From Hippasteria phrygiana (lineage: Eukaryota; Echinodermata; Asteroidea; Valvatida; Goniasteridae): a DNA stretch of 64,000 nt. Every line of letters begins with the position of its first letter. The first letter of the stretch is position 1. The position numbers and the translations under genes are program-made. The notes under the pieces are model-generated. The model was not told where the DNA came from and made no database searches. It worked only from the letters and a program-made list of their open reading frames with translations. The stretch spans positions 2,356,001-2,420,000 of the forward strand of contig JAZGUH010000199.1 of assembly GCA_037893225.1 (NCBI GenBank), written 5' to 3'. This document shows positions 37,821-48,329 of this stretch, one piece after another.

Positions 37821-38808
37821 TGACGTCATGATGACGTCATCACGTGATTTTTTATGATTTTTTGAATTTTGAAAATCGTAACATTCTTTTCAATATATCT
37901 AGCGAACAAAACAAGATATTTTCAAAATTCTTTTTGTTATGGCTTTGGTATGTCTCAAAGATATGCCCTAAAAAGCGAAAATTGTGTGACGTCATGATGA
38001 CTTCATCAAAAATGTGTTTTTTTGTTAACGCATGTAAGTGTCAATCCGATTACAAAAATGTATACATTGAATTTTTCTGTACCTAATTCCAAAATTTCAT
38101 GATCGTGGCTCACTCAAGTAAGAAATAACAGCCATTTCAAAATTTAGACCAAATTCAATATAACACAAAGGAATTCTGGGACGGGCAGATAACCATGGGT
38201 ATTATGTGCTTGCTGTTTATAAAAGGGGTTGATTTCTAGTCTTTTTTCAAGTCGCTGAATTTTTGAAGTTTTAAAATCGTAACATTCTTTTCAATATATC
38301 TAGCGAACAAAACAAGATATTTTCAAAATTCTTTTTGTTATAGCTTTGGTATGTCTCAAAGATATGCCCTAAAAAGCGAAAATTGTGTGACGTCATGATG
38401 ACGTCATCCAAATTTTTTTTTTTTTTAAACGAATGTAAGTGTCAATTCGATTACAAAAATGTATACATTGAATTTTTCTCTACCTAATTCCAAAATTTCA
38501 TGATCGTGGCTAACCCAAGTAAGAAATAGCAGCCATTTCAAAATTTAGACCAAATTCAATATAACACAAAGGAATTCTGGGAAGGGCAGATAACCATGGC
38601 TTAAAAGTGCATGCTGTTTATAAAAAGAATTGATTTGTAGTCTTTTTTCAAGTCGCTGAATTTCTAAATTGTTTAAATCGTAACATTCTTTTCAATATAT
38701 CTAGCGAACAAAACAAGATATTTTCAAAATTCTTTTTGTTATAGCTTTGGTATGTCTCAAAGATATGCCCTAAAAAGCGAAAATTGTGTGACGTCATGAT
38801 GACGTAAT
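37821..38808. repeat. 401-bp repeat with paired CRE palindromes
   Basis: Palindromes of the form TGACGTCATGATGACGTCA occur at 37821, 37987, 38388 and 38789. The last three are exactly 401 bp apart and share long near-identical intervening sequence (cattcttttcaatatatctagcg... and gtatgtctcaaagatatgcc). Each holds two TGACGTCA octamers or one-base variants. Confidence 0.9.
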
Positions 38809-38941
38809 AAAATAAATCTGTTTTCAAGTCGCTAGAATAGTGCCCATAGCATTGTAAACGTTTTCTTTCTTACCGGCCACTTTGGCTACTTTTAAACTTG
38901 GCAGACACTTACCCCAACTGCTCACAATGTGTGCCGACCTT

Positions 38942-39996
38942 TTACGTCATGATGACGTCATCACATGTCACGTGACGTCATCTTAAAGATGATTTTTCAA
39001 GGGCCCATATCTAGAGAGCCGTAGGTCCGATTGCCTTTAAACCCGGTATGTTGGTGGACCACCACGTGTTATAGATGAACATTTACGTGACGTCATGATG
39101 ACGTCATCATACGATTTTATAGTAATTTTAACGTTTTTGAACATTAAAGTTTCTTAAAGCCATATCTCATGAACAGAACATGCTAAATCCAAAATTCTTT
39201 TTGGAATAGCTTTGTTAGCTCCTATATTCTTTCACATAAATGGGAAAATGTGTGACGTCATCATGACGTCATCAAAAATGTTCTTTTTTGAAACACATAT
39301 AAGGGTACTTTCGATCGTCATAAAAATTGCTGGGTAGGTAGATAATGCTACTAGCATGTAAAATCCAAAGTGACGTCATGATGACGTCATCGGCTGATTT
39401 TCTATGAAATTTTTAGTTCTATCCCAAATCCCATAGACTTTGTACACGAATTTTGTAAGTGGCACTTTGGTCACTAAACAACGACAGATGTTAATCAGGC
39501 TTAACACAAACAAAGACCCTTAGCTGAAAATGTATGCCGAAACGTGACGTCATGATGACGTCATCACGTGTCACGTGACGTCATCCTAAACGTGCATTTT
39601 TCAAGGGCCCATATCTAGAGAACCGTAGGTCCGATTGCCTTTAAACCTGGTATGTTGGTGGGCCACCACGTGTTATAGATGAAAATTGAGGTGACGTCAT
39701 GATGACGTAACCATACGATTTTATAGTAATTTTAAAGTTTTTGAACCGTAAAAGTTTCTTAAAGCCATATCTCATCAACAGAACATGCTAAATTCAAAAT
39801 TCTTTTTGGAATAGCTTTGTTAGCTCCTATATTCTTTCACGTAAATGTGAAAATGTGTGAGGTCATCATGACGTCATCAAAATGTTTTTTTTTAATAACA
39901 TATATAAGAATAGGTCTGAGTATCATAAACAATTGTGGGAAGGTAGATAGTGCCAGTAGAATGTAACATCCGAAGTGAAGTCATGATGACGTCATC
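38942..39996. repeat. about 604-bp higher-order repeat with paired CRE palindromes
   Basis: Eight palindromes at 38942, 39088, 39253, 39371, 39545, 39692, 39858 and 39976. The first four map to the last four with offsets of 603, 604, 605 and 605 bp, so this is a tandem duplication of a four-palindrome unit. Two units additionally carry a CACGTGACGTCAT extension (38969-38981 and about 39572-39585). Confidence 0.9.
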
Positions 39997-40390
39997 GGCT
40001 AATTGTCTATGAATGTTTTAGTTCTATCCAAAATCCCATAGACTTTGTACACGAATTTTGTACAAGCCACTTTACTCACTATAAACATCAGATCTTAATC
40101 AAACTTAACACAAACATAGAACGTAACTTGAAGTTTTAGGGTGGAAAACAAAAAAAGAGGAAAAGCCTTGTGTTCTGTTTCAAACAGACACAAACCTCTA
40201 GTTTTTTTTTTTTTTATTTTTAATTTGTTAATGGGCTAACACCACATCATCTGTAGTGTGTTGATATGAGTTCAGTTTGGACATAGGCCTCTATGTAAAG
40301 GCTCTGGATAGCACCTCCGATTAAAAACTGGACAATAGGCCCCCAGTGCTTTTAAAATTATTTTGGCCCCCCAAAAAAAACAATTTAAAA

Positions 40391-40462
40391 AATAAATAAA
40401 TAAATTAAATTAAATTAAAATAAAATAAAATAAAATAAAATAAAATAAAATAAAATAAAAAC
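40391..40462. repeat. TAAAA pentanucleotide repeat
   Basis: aaat then taaaa units, just after the CRE-palindrome block. Confidence 0.95.
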
Positions 40463-42244
40463 AGGACACTTTAACAAATAAACAATTTGGCCCTGAAAAC
40501 CTGAGAACAAAAATTGCACCTGCCCCCCCCCTGAAAATACTTCCCTCTCCCCCCCCCCCCCCCCCCCCCCCCCCGAACAGAACTTGGCTACACCATTTTA
40601 CATTGCTGTGTTGAATGTCAGCATAACTTTAAGGTGGTTGAAGCAGTCGATGGGAGAATTTAATTTGTCATGGGAAAATACACCCCAAGTGAGTTTGCAA
40701 TTAAATAATATCTTGTCACGTCTCCAACCCTGGCCGCCTCCCAAAGACAACACTCCCTCGGCATGCTCTGATGAGAAAGTGGAAAAGGAAAATATTTTTA
40801 AAAAGACCAGGTGAGATGTGGGGTTAGACGGCCGGAACAATGTGATGACAAGAGGTTCTAATATAACAAGAGGAAATTGGAGCAGTGCAGAAACACACCA
40901 AAAACGTGACCCGATCCCTAATCATGTCCTACACAGGTCTGTCTTTTAGTAGGCCCTAGAGTATGCGTGATGCGAAAACAAAAAATTACTTTCGATTCCA
41001 ACAAAAGTGCCACTTGTCGGATTGTTGTAGACTTCCCGTATTATTGGAAATATTTTTTTTATTTTTTTTTCACTGGGGGGGGGGGGGGGGGGGGGGGGTT
41101 TAAAGCCAAAGTGTCATCATGTGTAATTTGTTCATGCTGTACATGCTCTTGTTTTGGATGATTTCAGACTGTACGGGGATGGATAAGTGAAGTGTGGTTG
41201 AAATGACCAGAAGTATTCGCAGATTTGCTGAGAAACGGCGCTGAAAATTTGACTGAAGTTGGACTTAAACCCCAAGACCTTAAAACTGCCGGACTTTATG
41301 AGCACAGCTATAGATTTGGAGGAATTTTATCAATTTTGTTTTCATAATTCTCTAATTTCAATACGATTATTTTCCACACCACTTACGGAGTATAATTTTA
41401 GCTTTGGCAGGGCAAGGGGTTTAGAATGTAAAATTTGCTAAAACCCTTTTGGCGGTTGAGTATAATCATTTTGAATATTTGTTACCTGCTCAGTCATCGG
41501 GGATAAGTTGCCTGGGCAGTTTGGAGTAGTAACTGTGAATATTCATTACCTTCTCTGTCAACATAGGGAACAAGTCATTTGGACTGTTTGGAATAATATC
41601 ACTTTGAATATTAACTACTATGTCAAAATCAGGGATAAGTTGCTTGGGTTGTTTGCTTGAGATCTCGGAACCAGCTTTTCAGAGGTCACTCAAGCAATGC
41701 CCTGCTCAACGGTTAGCAGAAAAGCTGCACTAACTATTGCAGGAAATTGTGCTTAACCCTAACCCCCTAGGCATTTGTACTAGGAGGCTTCCTCAACCTG
41801 TCAAAATCCAACACTCTGCAGTATACCTATGGCACATTCTTTGGACTTAGACAAATTGGGGCATCATAGCTCCATGTAAAGTAATGGTGCCAAGGCCCTG
41901 CAGTACTGAACCCATCAAAACTTGACAAAACCTGCTGTTGGAGTTTGCAAGGCTTGGGGTAGTTAGGGTTAAGCATTAGCGTATTTCATGGCCAAGTCGT
42001 GCGGACACTTGCGCGTGCATGGAGATTTATATTGTTGCGTCACTAATTTAAGCAAATCCTGCTTCCGAAGTTAGCGGGCTCTTCGCTGTGCTTACTGCTT
42101 ACAGTCTCTATGAAATGGGCAAGGGTTCCGTTAGCAGACAATCGTGTGTTAAGCAGCGCAATGAAATTGGCCCTGTTTGTTATAAAACAATATGTTTGCA
42201 GTGTATTGAGTTGCATATGTATCATTTGAAAGCTTTATCAGATA
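40463..42244. other. no gene; homopolymers and dispersed repeat blocks
   Basis: Contains the 26-C (40549) and 24-G (41075) tracts, and at 42080-42180 a block (tgcttactgcttacagtctct, gcagcgcaatgaaattggccc) shared with 61140-61250. Confidence 0.65.
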
Positions 42245-42440
42245 TTGTCGCATTGGCCTGGTGGTACTTAAGTTTATCTTCCACCACTGTGACCCGGGTT
42301 TGAATCCCACCAATTGGGTTTTCAGTCCCTACCTGATTCCGTGGGTTTTCCCCAGAATATTCTTCTGGTTTTCCTCCCACCTCTAAAACTAAAATTTCTT
42401 AGTCGTCTTCCTACAGGTTTCTTCAGGCTTTCAAACTACA
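42245..42440 (+). mobile_element. SINE, type 2
   Basis: ttggcctggtgg (A-box-like), cgggtttgaatccca (B box), then ggttttcagtccctacctga and gtgggttttccccagaat. Same family as 53255-53505. Confidence 0.8.
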
Positions 42441-42785
42441 GTGCGACATGCACTTTTTAGGAATCGTTGGTTTCATCACCATAAAGAATTAAAATAAACA
42501 GATAAATCTTTCTCGCGAATCAAACATGGGGTTTCCCAACTTGCTTTTGAATGTGATGATTTTGTCAGGAATTTGTACAGATTATCCTAATTTTTTTCCA
42601 CAAGGAATTTGAGATTGCATTGTTAATTTTGTTATCTTCCAGTGCAGTCCCACAAATATGATTTCTCAACTAATATCAATTTGATGAGTTGGTTTTGAAA
42701 GACTGTATTTGTGTATGAGTGTGTTATATAATTATGTTTCACAAATGTTTGACGGTTGGGTTTATTTTTTGTTGTCCTCTTTCAG

Positions 42786-42920
42786 TGCAATCCAGGACTG
42801 GGTACCAACATCTTCTATAATCTCCTGTACCACGAGCCAATCAAGATCATCATGCTGACGGCTTGCAGTATCGTGTCTTCGGCTGTGGCTGAGGCAGCGA
42901 GAATGTGGAATCTCATGGTG
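42786..42920 (+). CDS. GABBR1: GABA-B receptor subunit 1-like, internal exon (ligand-binding lobe 1)
   Basis: Internal exon of 45 codons, phase 0 at both ends, starting CNPGLGTN and ending AARMWNLMV. It is bounded by an AG acceptor (ttcag, 42781-42785) and a GTAAGT donor (42921-42926). The translation matches the extracellular Venus-flytrap domain of metabotropic GABA-B receptor subunit 1, the GABA-binding partner of the obligate heterodimer at the plasma membrane. The motif ACSIV...AEAARMWNL is diagnostic for subunit 1; subunit 2 differs strongly here. The Ser of ACS (codon 42867-42869) corresponds to the GABA carboxylate-contacting Ser130 (human 1b numbering, from memory). The next residue is Ile where vertebrates usually have Ser. 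The exon cannot stand alone: it needs an upstream exon that I do not find in positions 1-42785. Confidence 0.93.
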
Positions 42921-42952
42921 GTAAGTTGGGAAGGGCGGTTTTGCAATGTTTG

Positions 42953-43196
42953 GTTTGTTTTTGTTTTTGTTTTTGTTTTTGTTTTTGTTTTTGGTTTTGG
43001 TTTTTGTTTTTGTTTTTGTTTTTGTTTTTGTGGTTTTGGTTTTGGTTTTGGTTTTGGTTTTTGTTTTTGTTTTTGTGTTTGTGTTTGTGTTTGTGTTTGT
43101 TTTTGTTTTTGTTTTTGTTTTTGTTTTTGTGTTTGTGTTTGTGTTTGTGTTTGTGTTTGTGTTTGTGTTTGTGTTTGTGTTTGTGTTTGTGTACGT
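42953..43196. repeat. GTTTTT / GTTTGT hexanucleotide tract
   Basis: About 240 bp of T-rich hexanucleotide repeats beginning about 30 bp after the 5' splice site at 42921, shifting from GTTTTT-type to TTTGTG-type units. All long ORFs here are low-complexity artefacts. Confidence 0.95.
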
Positions 43197-43199
43197 GCA

Positions 43200-43605
43200 C
43201 GCAATATATCTCCGAGGACAAGAGAAGAAAGGAGACACAAAGAATCCTTTCAGTCCTCGAACGTAGAGTCTTTTGTTGAAATCGGTCCTCGAACGTAAGG
43301 ATACGTGCTTAGTCTATGGGGTTTGGCTATATCAAGGGAACAAAAGGAAACACAAAGCTTCGTCCTCGGACGTAGTAGGGAAGTACGACTGTGTGTTTGT
43401 GTTTGTGTTTGTGGGCGCGTTGGTGTATTCAAACCGCGGACGAAAAATGCGAGAGAACAAAAGAGAACAATATCGTCCGCGATTCCCAGCATACGTCCGC
43501 GATTGGAAGTGTGTACAAAACCTATGGAGGCCTTCCGAAAAAGTTAGAGTATAAACAAAAGAGGAACAATGGGACGTCCGCGTTTGGAGGTCGGTACACG
43601 ACTGT
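43200..43605. repeat. GTCCNCG module cluster 2 (T variant, then G variant)
   Basis: 43200-43375 has CCGAGGAC once and GTCCTCG three times. 43385-43605 has CGCGGACG once and GTCCGCG three times around the shared backbone (43512-43572). Each half begins and ends with TG-rich microsatellite. It lies inside the 2.03-kb receptor intron. Confidence 0.8.
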
Positions 43606-43765
43606 GTGTTTGTGTTTGTGTTTGTGTTTGTGTTTGTGTTTGTGTTTGTGTTTGTGTTTGTGTTTGTGTTTGTGTTTGTGTTTGTGTTTGTGTTTTGGGT
43701 TTTTTTTTTTGGGGTTTTTTTTTTTTGGTTTTTGGTTTTTGGTTTTTGGTTTTTGGTTTTTGGAA
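43606..43765. repeat. GTTTGT array followed by GGTTTTT array
   Basis: About 14 copies of TGTTTG (43606-43694), then T-rich and five GGTTTTT units to 43763. It continues the same microsatellite style as 42953-43196 and lies directly after a GTCCGCG module. Confidence 0.95.
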
Positions 43766-44606
43766 TACCGAAATACATACAAAGTTGGTTTCCTATTTCA
43801 TTACCCTCCACAAAAATAACCCCAAAAACCTGGTTCTTTTATGGTTAACATGTTTTTCTTTTGAAATATTTCTGCAGTACAAAAAATGCTTAATTTGTGC
43901 AACTCACCAAAGATGTGGCCAAAACGAAAATAGATGTAGAAAGCTTATGTCATTTCAACCTGTTATCCCCTTTCAAAGTCAGTATAATGCACTTATAAGA
44001 AGTAACTCTATTGGAAATGAACCGTGCTTCTTTTTATGTGCAAATGCCTATTCACTGTATTCACATATTCACTATATGGTGGGGGGTGGGGGGGCTGCTT
44101 AATTAACTATTACTTAATTGCACATCAGAAATAGTTATAAAAAGAACACCTGCCACAAGGTTAACCTGTACTTCTGGAGTAACAAAAGCCATTGTGAACC
44201 GAACGCAGACACAATTTAAGCATGCACATTTAATATATATAGCCGGGTGACTCGATGTTGCAATAATGTGTCTTCACCGTGCCGACGATCGATACAGCCA
44301 GCACTAATAAAATACACGCGTATTGATGTGGAGTTAATTTGCGGACACATTAACTACCGTTTGGAATTAACATTTCGAAGATATCGATACCGATGCTTGT
44401 GGACACGATTGAGGCATCTGATTTTTTTCTTCTTTTTTACAGGTAATTAAAATACCGTATGCCAATCTATCATAGTGTTTCTATCGGCTGTCTAGGGCCT
44501 TCTGGATAGAGAAATTGGGTCACATTTTTATTGCCTCATATTGGTTTATTGGTATGCGGAATATAAATGTGCTTGTGTTGCATGCATATCAGAGATCGGG
44601 ATTGTA

Positions 44607-44707
44607 GGGGTCCTGCCCGGGGTCCTGCCCGGGGTCCTGCCCGGGGTCCTGCCCGGGGTCCTGCCCGGGGTCCTGCCCGGGGTCCTGCCCGGGGTCCTGC
44701 CCGGGGT
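44607..44707. repeat. 12-bp minisatellite (GGGGTCCTGCCC)
   Basis: Eight near-perfect 12-bp units. Because the unit is a multiple of 3 it keeps frames open on both strands (PGVL and RTPG repeats), which are artefacts. Confidence 0.97.
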
Positions 44708-44925
44708 CTTGATACAATGCAAACAAATGTCCATCGGGTTTTCTCTAATATCGATTGCCACATGTAAAACACCGGCGTGCTTTGCATGCAACTTTTTACC
44801 GGCACGGCATGCAGTTGCAGCAGACGCCTGAAAGACTTGATCGGCGAGTATAGAATATTCAAATATTTGGTCAAGCCCAGTCGCGAATAATCGAATACTA
44901 AATTATTCGAAAATGAACAGCCCTA
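44708..44925. mobile_element. hAT MITE right half, ending 23 bp before an exon
   Basis: Carries gtaaaacaccggcgtgctttgc and ends tattcgaaaatgaacagcccta at 44925, as in the 15727-16150 copy. The left half is missing; the homology begins (tcttgatacaa) where a 12-bp minisatellite stops. Confidence 0.85.
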
Positions 44926-44948
44926 CAAATGACTCTTTGTCTTTACAG
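44896..44948 (+). promoter_or_regulatory. candidate branch point and 3' splice region, partly MITE-derived
   Basis: The sequence TACTAAAT at 44896-44903 resembles a branch-point consensus and lies about 47 nt before the AG at 44947-44948. It belongs to the hAT MITE terminus, which ends CAGCCCTA near 44925. Only the pyrimidine tract ctctttgtctttacag is outside the element. The branch-point assignment is an inference. Confidence 0.35.
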
Positions 44949-45119
44949 ATTGCATTTGGGTCCAGCTCCCCGGCACTGTCCAATCGGGTGCGTTTCCCCA
45001 CCTTCTTCCGAACCCACCCTTCGGCGACGGTGCATAATCCCACCCGCGTCAAGCTGTGCCAAGAATGGAACTGGAAACGCATCTCCTTCCTGCAGGAAAC
45101 GCAGGAAGTCTTTACCTCG
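44949..45119 (+). CDS. GABBR1: GABA-B receptor subunit 1-like, internal exon (hinge and binding pocket)
   Basis: Internal exon of 57 codons, phase 0/0, following directly in frame from the exon ending at 42920 after a 2.03-kb intron. The acceptor is tttacag (ends 44948) and the donor GTATGT (45120-45125). It encodes GSSSPALSN...[18 protein letters not shown], among the most conserved runs of the subunit 1 Venus-flytrap domain. The second Ser of GSSS (codon 44964-44966) corresponds to Ser153, and the His of FRTHPS (45015-45017) to His170, both known GABA contacts in human 1b numbering. Subunit 2 lacks this GSSSPAL motif, so assignment to subunit 1 is strong. The acceptor lies only about 24 bp downstream of a hAT-type MITE end. 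Confidence 0.95.
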
Positions 45120-45235
45120 GTATGTTTTTTGTATTTGTTTTGTTTGTATTAAACATTTTGAACAGTTTTTAATATACAGTCCCATCTGCAAGTTAAACGC
45201 ACCAGGCTAATCAAACGTTTTGCCACCATTACCTT

Positions 45236-45365
45236 CACAGGTGCCCATCCGATCCTGGGTGGAGAAAAACAATTTGTGGCAAAGTGTCTTGCTCAAGGAC
45301 ACACGCACCATGACCCCTGCTGGACTCGACCCCATAATCTGTAGTATCAGCAAGATCTTGAGTCC
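45236..45365 (-). mobile_element. SINE, B-box type 1, minus strand
   Basis: On the minus strand: acatggtctagtgcatcgg (A-box region), ggggtcgagtccagcagggg (B box), tgtccttgagcaagacactt. Located about 120 bp after the exon ending at 45119. Confidence 0.75.
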
Positions 45366-46112
45366 GATGCACTAGACCATGTTCTGTGCCACATCATACC
45401 TTTAACTGTCTCATCTACCTTAAGGGCGTGTTTCATGATTTCCCCAAAGGGTTTTGTAAACTTGGTTGATGTAGATGTGCAAAGGCTCTTTCCGCATCTT
45501 CGCTCCAAAGTGCTGTTTAGAGATAATTGCAGAGTTGCAGAAAACAGCTTAGTGCTAATGTCAACGGGGACAAATATACACAAAGACCTGGGGTACATCT
45601 ATGCATGTCAAAAAGAATTATTTGCATTTTCCCACAGATATTAAATAGCAAAGTTCACATTCAGGTTGCATATTTATTAAAACCCTATCCTCCAGTTTTA
45701 ATATGATTTTAATTTGGTAACAAATTTTCAGCCCATCACAAACAATTATCAGGACAGTGTCCTGTCCGTTTGACCCTCGGTCAGTTATCTGAGCATGAAG
45801 TCCATTCTTGACCGTTGGTCGTTTCTCCAAATACCAAATAACCCCAAGGCCTGAAGGATGTTTTTTTAGTATAATTTGGGACTCTGTGAACAAATTATGA
45901 TTTGTGATATCAGAGTACCTGCCTCAAGTGGGTTCGACATGGTTGCCATGGCGATGCGGTATCATCATTTTGGAGTTGAAGTGATGCAGCAGAAGCGAGC
46001 TTTTCTTGGGTGTCATTGGGAATAGTTTTAATATAACTGTTATCGCTGATTCTTGAGAAACTAATAGTTTTTTAAACAGTCCATTTACCTAAGGTGTGCC
46101 CGAACTGTTTAA

Positions 46113-46277
46113 ACGTAGTGTACATGATTGGTCATTGTTGCAATTTTCAGAAATGGATGGATTAATAGGGGTTAGTCTTTTATTGGAAATATCTTTCCAC
46201 TGACCTGTTCAAAGTTTTGCATTCTCGGATGGCGAAAAAACGACAGAAAAACGGCGTTCGTTTTCAACCGTCGGGCA
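46113..46277 (+). mobile_element. family B MITE, left part only
   Basis: TTTAA then ACGTAGTGTACATGATTGG, closely matching the 28285 copy through gttttcaaccgtcggg. No right end found. Lies in the 14.1-kb receptor intron. Confidence 0.75.
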
Positions 46278-47400
46278 GTAAGCTCAGCCTGGTTTTGGCA
46301 TTCACCGTTGCATTTTATCCATGACCGAATATTTTTAATGTCTTCACGGGGCCCCTGTTTTCCCCCCAGACAACAACTCGCCCTCATCAGGCATTTCGTA
46401 GGGCCGGACTGTATGCATAATCCAAATAATTTCTCATCAATGACTCTCCCTATATCACGGAACACCAATCATTCCCTTTCACACTATTGCCCCGATGATT
46501 TCCCTGTCCCCATTTGACTATCGGTGCGAAAAGAAAATAACCCACTGACCCGGAAGACATTACGCCCAAATTAAAAGAAAGGCTTTGAGTGATGATATGG
46601 GTGATGGTTTGCAGCAAGGCATTTAGTCCTTGGTTTTTTTGTTTCCCCTTCACGTACCACAAACGACTTTAATGGGAGAAGAGTGCAACCGAATCAGGTC
46701 AGGAGGCTCGGCGGTTGTGCTTTGCTGCCGATCGTAGGCAGTCAGGGGTACAGAGCTGCTAACTAGTGCAGATCTTCTGTATTTCCTATGGAAAGTTTCC
46801 AAAAATATGGCAGTATAAATATTTTTTATTAATTTTGTAATGTTTTCTTTTTTCTTTTTTTCTTTTTAAATTTTTTTTTATGCATTTTGCAAAATCCGAC
46901 CATAATAATGTTTTGTCATGCATATCTTGCTATTATGCTACGTGTGTAACTGGCTCATTATTGCAATCCCAACCGAATGGATGCAACTTTAGCTTGAGCA
47001 GAAGAAATTACCTTTCCCCCCCTTTTTTTTAGGAGATCCATGTATTAAAGTATGCCAAATTCCATTCGCACTATTAAGAACCATTGCTGTTTCAGTGGTG
47101 CGGACTATGCTGCGTGCAAAACAAAATCTGATCTGGATACAATATTTGTTAAAACGTTACTCGTGACTATGTAGATCTCGTAAATTACAAGCCTGCACGG
47201 ACGAATGCAGCAAGATGCAAGTGTGTACAGTGAGCTCTACAGCTTTACAGTGTAAACTACATTTTCGCAAGCGTCAACAAATGTTAATCAGTTTTATTTT
47301 GTTTCCATGTACCCTGGTTTTCATTTGAAAAATCCCCACTCATGAAATTCAGAACTTCTTTTGTCATTGTCTGAGAAATAACTAAGTGATACATGTATGT

Positions 47401-47489
47401 TAGTTCGGTTACGGGTACTTGATTCCATAATCTGGAACCCGTTCCTGGCATTAGCGGTCGGGTACTCGGGTACCCGGTTTGGATGCACA
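47401..47489 (-). mobile_element. hAT-like terminus with GGGTACCCG core
   Basis: cggttacgggtacttgattc, cattagcggtcgggtactcg, then ggtttggatgcacaac; followed by a G-rich tract to 47540. Confidence 0.6.
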
Positions 47490-48029
47490 ACTGGGGGGTT
47501 GGGTGGTCGGGGGGAGGGGTGGTGGTGGGGGGGGGAGGGGTAACATTTTTGCTTCAATGTCCTAAATTTCCGTCCCTCGGGCCAAGTCTTGTACAGCAGT
47601 GGTTGTCTTTAATTCGGGTTGTTTTTTTAAAGAAATAATGTCCGTCGTTGTAGAGGGAAAGGAGATGCGATCGTTTGGCCTTTGTAAGGAATCCTCTGAC
47701 ACAGATGCGATTACCGGCCGAATTCACAGACCAAGTCGGCGTGCCGGGTTACGATGATATCTGAGTTGCGTCCTCTGTTTACTTGGATACATAATCTAGG
47801 GCCGTCCTACTTCTGTAATGCTCGTTGATGCTTTAGTTCTTGTTTTTCCGGAAAAAAGCGGGATCTTCATATGTCAACAGAGCCCTTGATGTTGGAAAGA
47901 AAAGGGTAGATTTCACACATGTCTAGTCTTACTATGCAACGTGTACAGTTGTGACATTTTTTTAAAGAATATGATATGCACAGGTTGGAGTATAATACCA
48001 TAAAGATAAAGATATTGTCCGCAGTTTAA

Positions 48030-48225
48030 CCCCTTGAGTACGGTATTTTACGGGAGACGTCGGGGTGCCAAGCGAACCGCTACAATGTGTTTGTGCAGTC
48101 AAGCGTAACCTATACACAATAATCCAACAATGGATTGAAACTGCACAAACAGCGGCCAATTGCGTCATCCGGCCTGGTGGCACTGTTTTGTTTTGCGCCA
48201 TATTCCGTCATCCGTACGCAAGGGG
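48030..48225 (-). mobile_element. TTAA-flanked MITE, family A
   Basis: 196 bp. TTAA (48026-48029), CCCCTTGAGTACGG ... CCGTACGCAAGGGG, then TTTA. Reverse-complement copy of the 18573 element. Confidence 0.9.
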
Positions 48226-48329
48226 TTTATAGAAAAGACCACCGAGACAAAAGATCGGCACTCATGAGGCAGTGAATGAAAAAAAGCTCCCATATTTACT
48301 CATTTTGTTGAATTATTTGCAATCTGACA

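Larger units (their letters stand above)
37664..40201 (+). mobile_element. Helitron/HINE-like non-autonomous element with internal CRE-palindrome arrays
   Basis: A 2.5-kb non-coding block opening with an (TTC)n microsatellite (37664-37685). It closes with a hairpin (TTGTGT-CTGTTT pairing with AAACAG-ACACAA, 40168-40193) followed by CTCTAG and then T. A hairpin just before terminal CTAG|T is the classic Helitron 3' end, and microsatellite plus internal satellite arrays are typical of Helentron-associated elements. No Rep/helicase ORF exists. Internally, long modules repeat (agttctatcc... at 37690, 39416, 40019; gggcccatatctagag at 39001, 39604). The block could instead be a plain complex satellite. 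Confidence 0.5.
1..42785. other. upstream intron or intergenic DNA, no host exon recognised
   Basis: The first receptor exon in the window begins with an acceptor and mid-domain residues, so part of this stretch must be intron. I looked for the preceding lobe 1 exon (GGW..G motif, MALEDVN-like helix) and did not find it. ORFs here are short and without domain signatures. Contents are listed as repeats and mobile elements below. Confidence 0.6.
42921..44948 (+). other. GABBR1-like intron, 2.03 kb
   Basis: GT-AG intron between two in-frame exons. It starts with a long GTTTTT/GTTTGT hexanucleotide tract, then carries GTCCNCG repeat modules (about 43200-43600), a second GTTTGT tract, roughly 1 kb of unremarkable AT-rich DNA, a 12-bp minisatellite and the right half of a hAT MITE against the acceptor. 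Confidence 0.9.

Noticed and set aside
37664..40201. CRISPR array
   Set aside because: The repeats are long, nested and in an animal intronic/intergenic setting; spacers are themselves repeated and no cas genes exist.
40968..41161. Gly-rich ORF and other ORFs crossing poly-G/C tracts
   Set aside because: Homopolymer translation only.
42756..43298. 180-codon + ORF and overlapping minus ORFs
   Set aside because: The + ORF merely joins the receptor exon to intronic hexanucleotide repeat past a GTAAGT donor; the rest is simple repeat.
44536..44874. 112-codon ORF with PRAG repeats and counterparts on the other strand
   Set aside because: 12-bp minisatellite plus MITE sequence.
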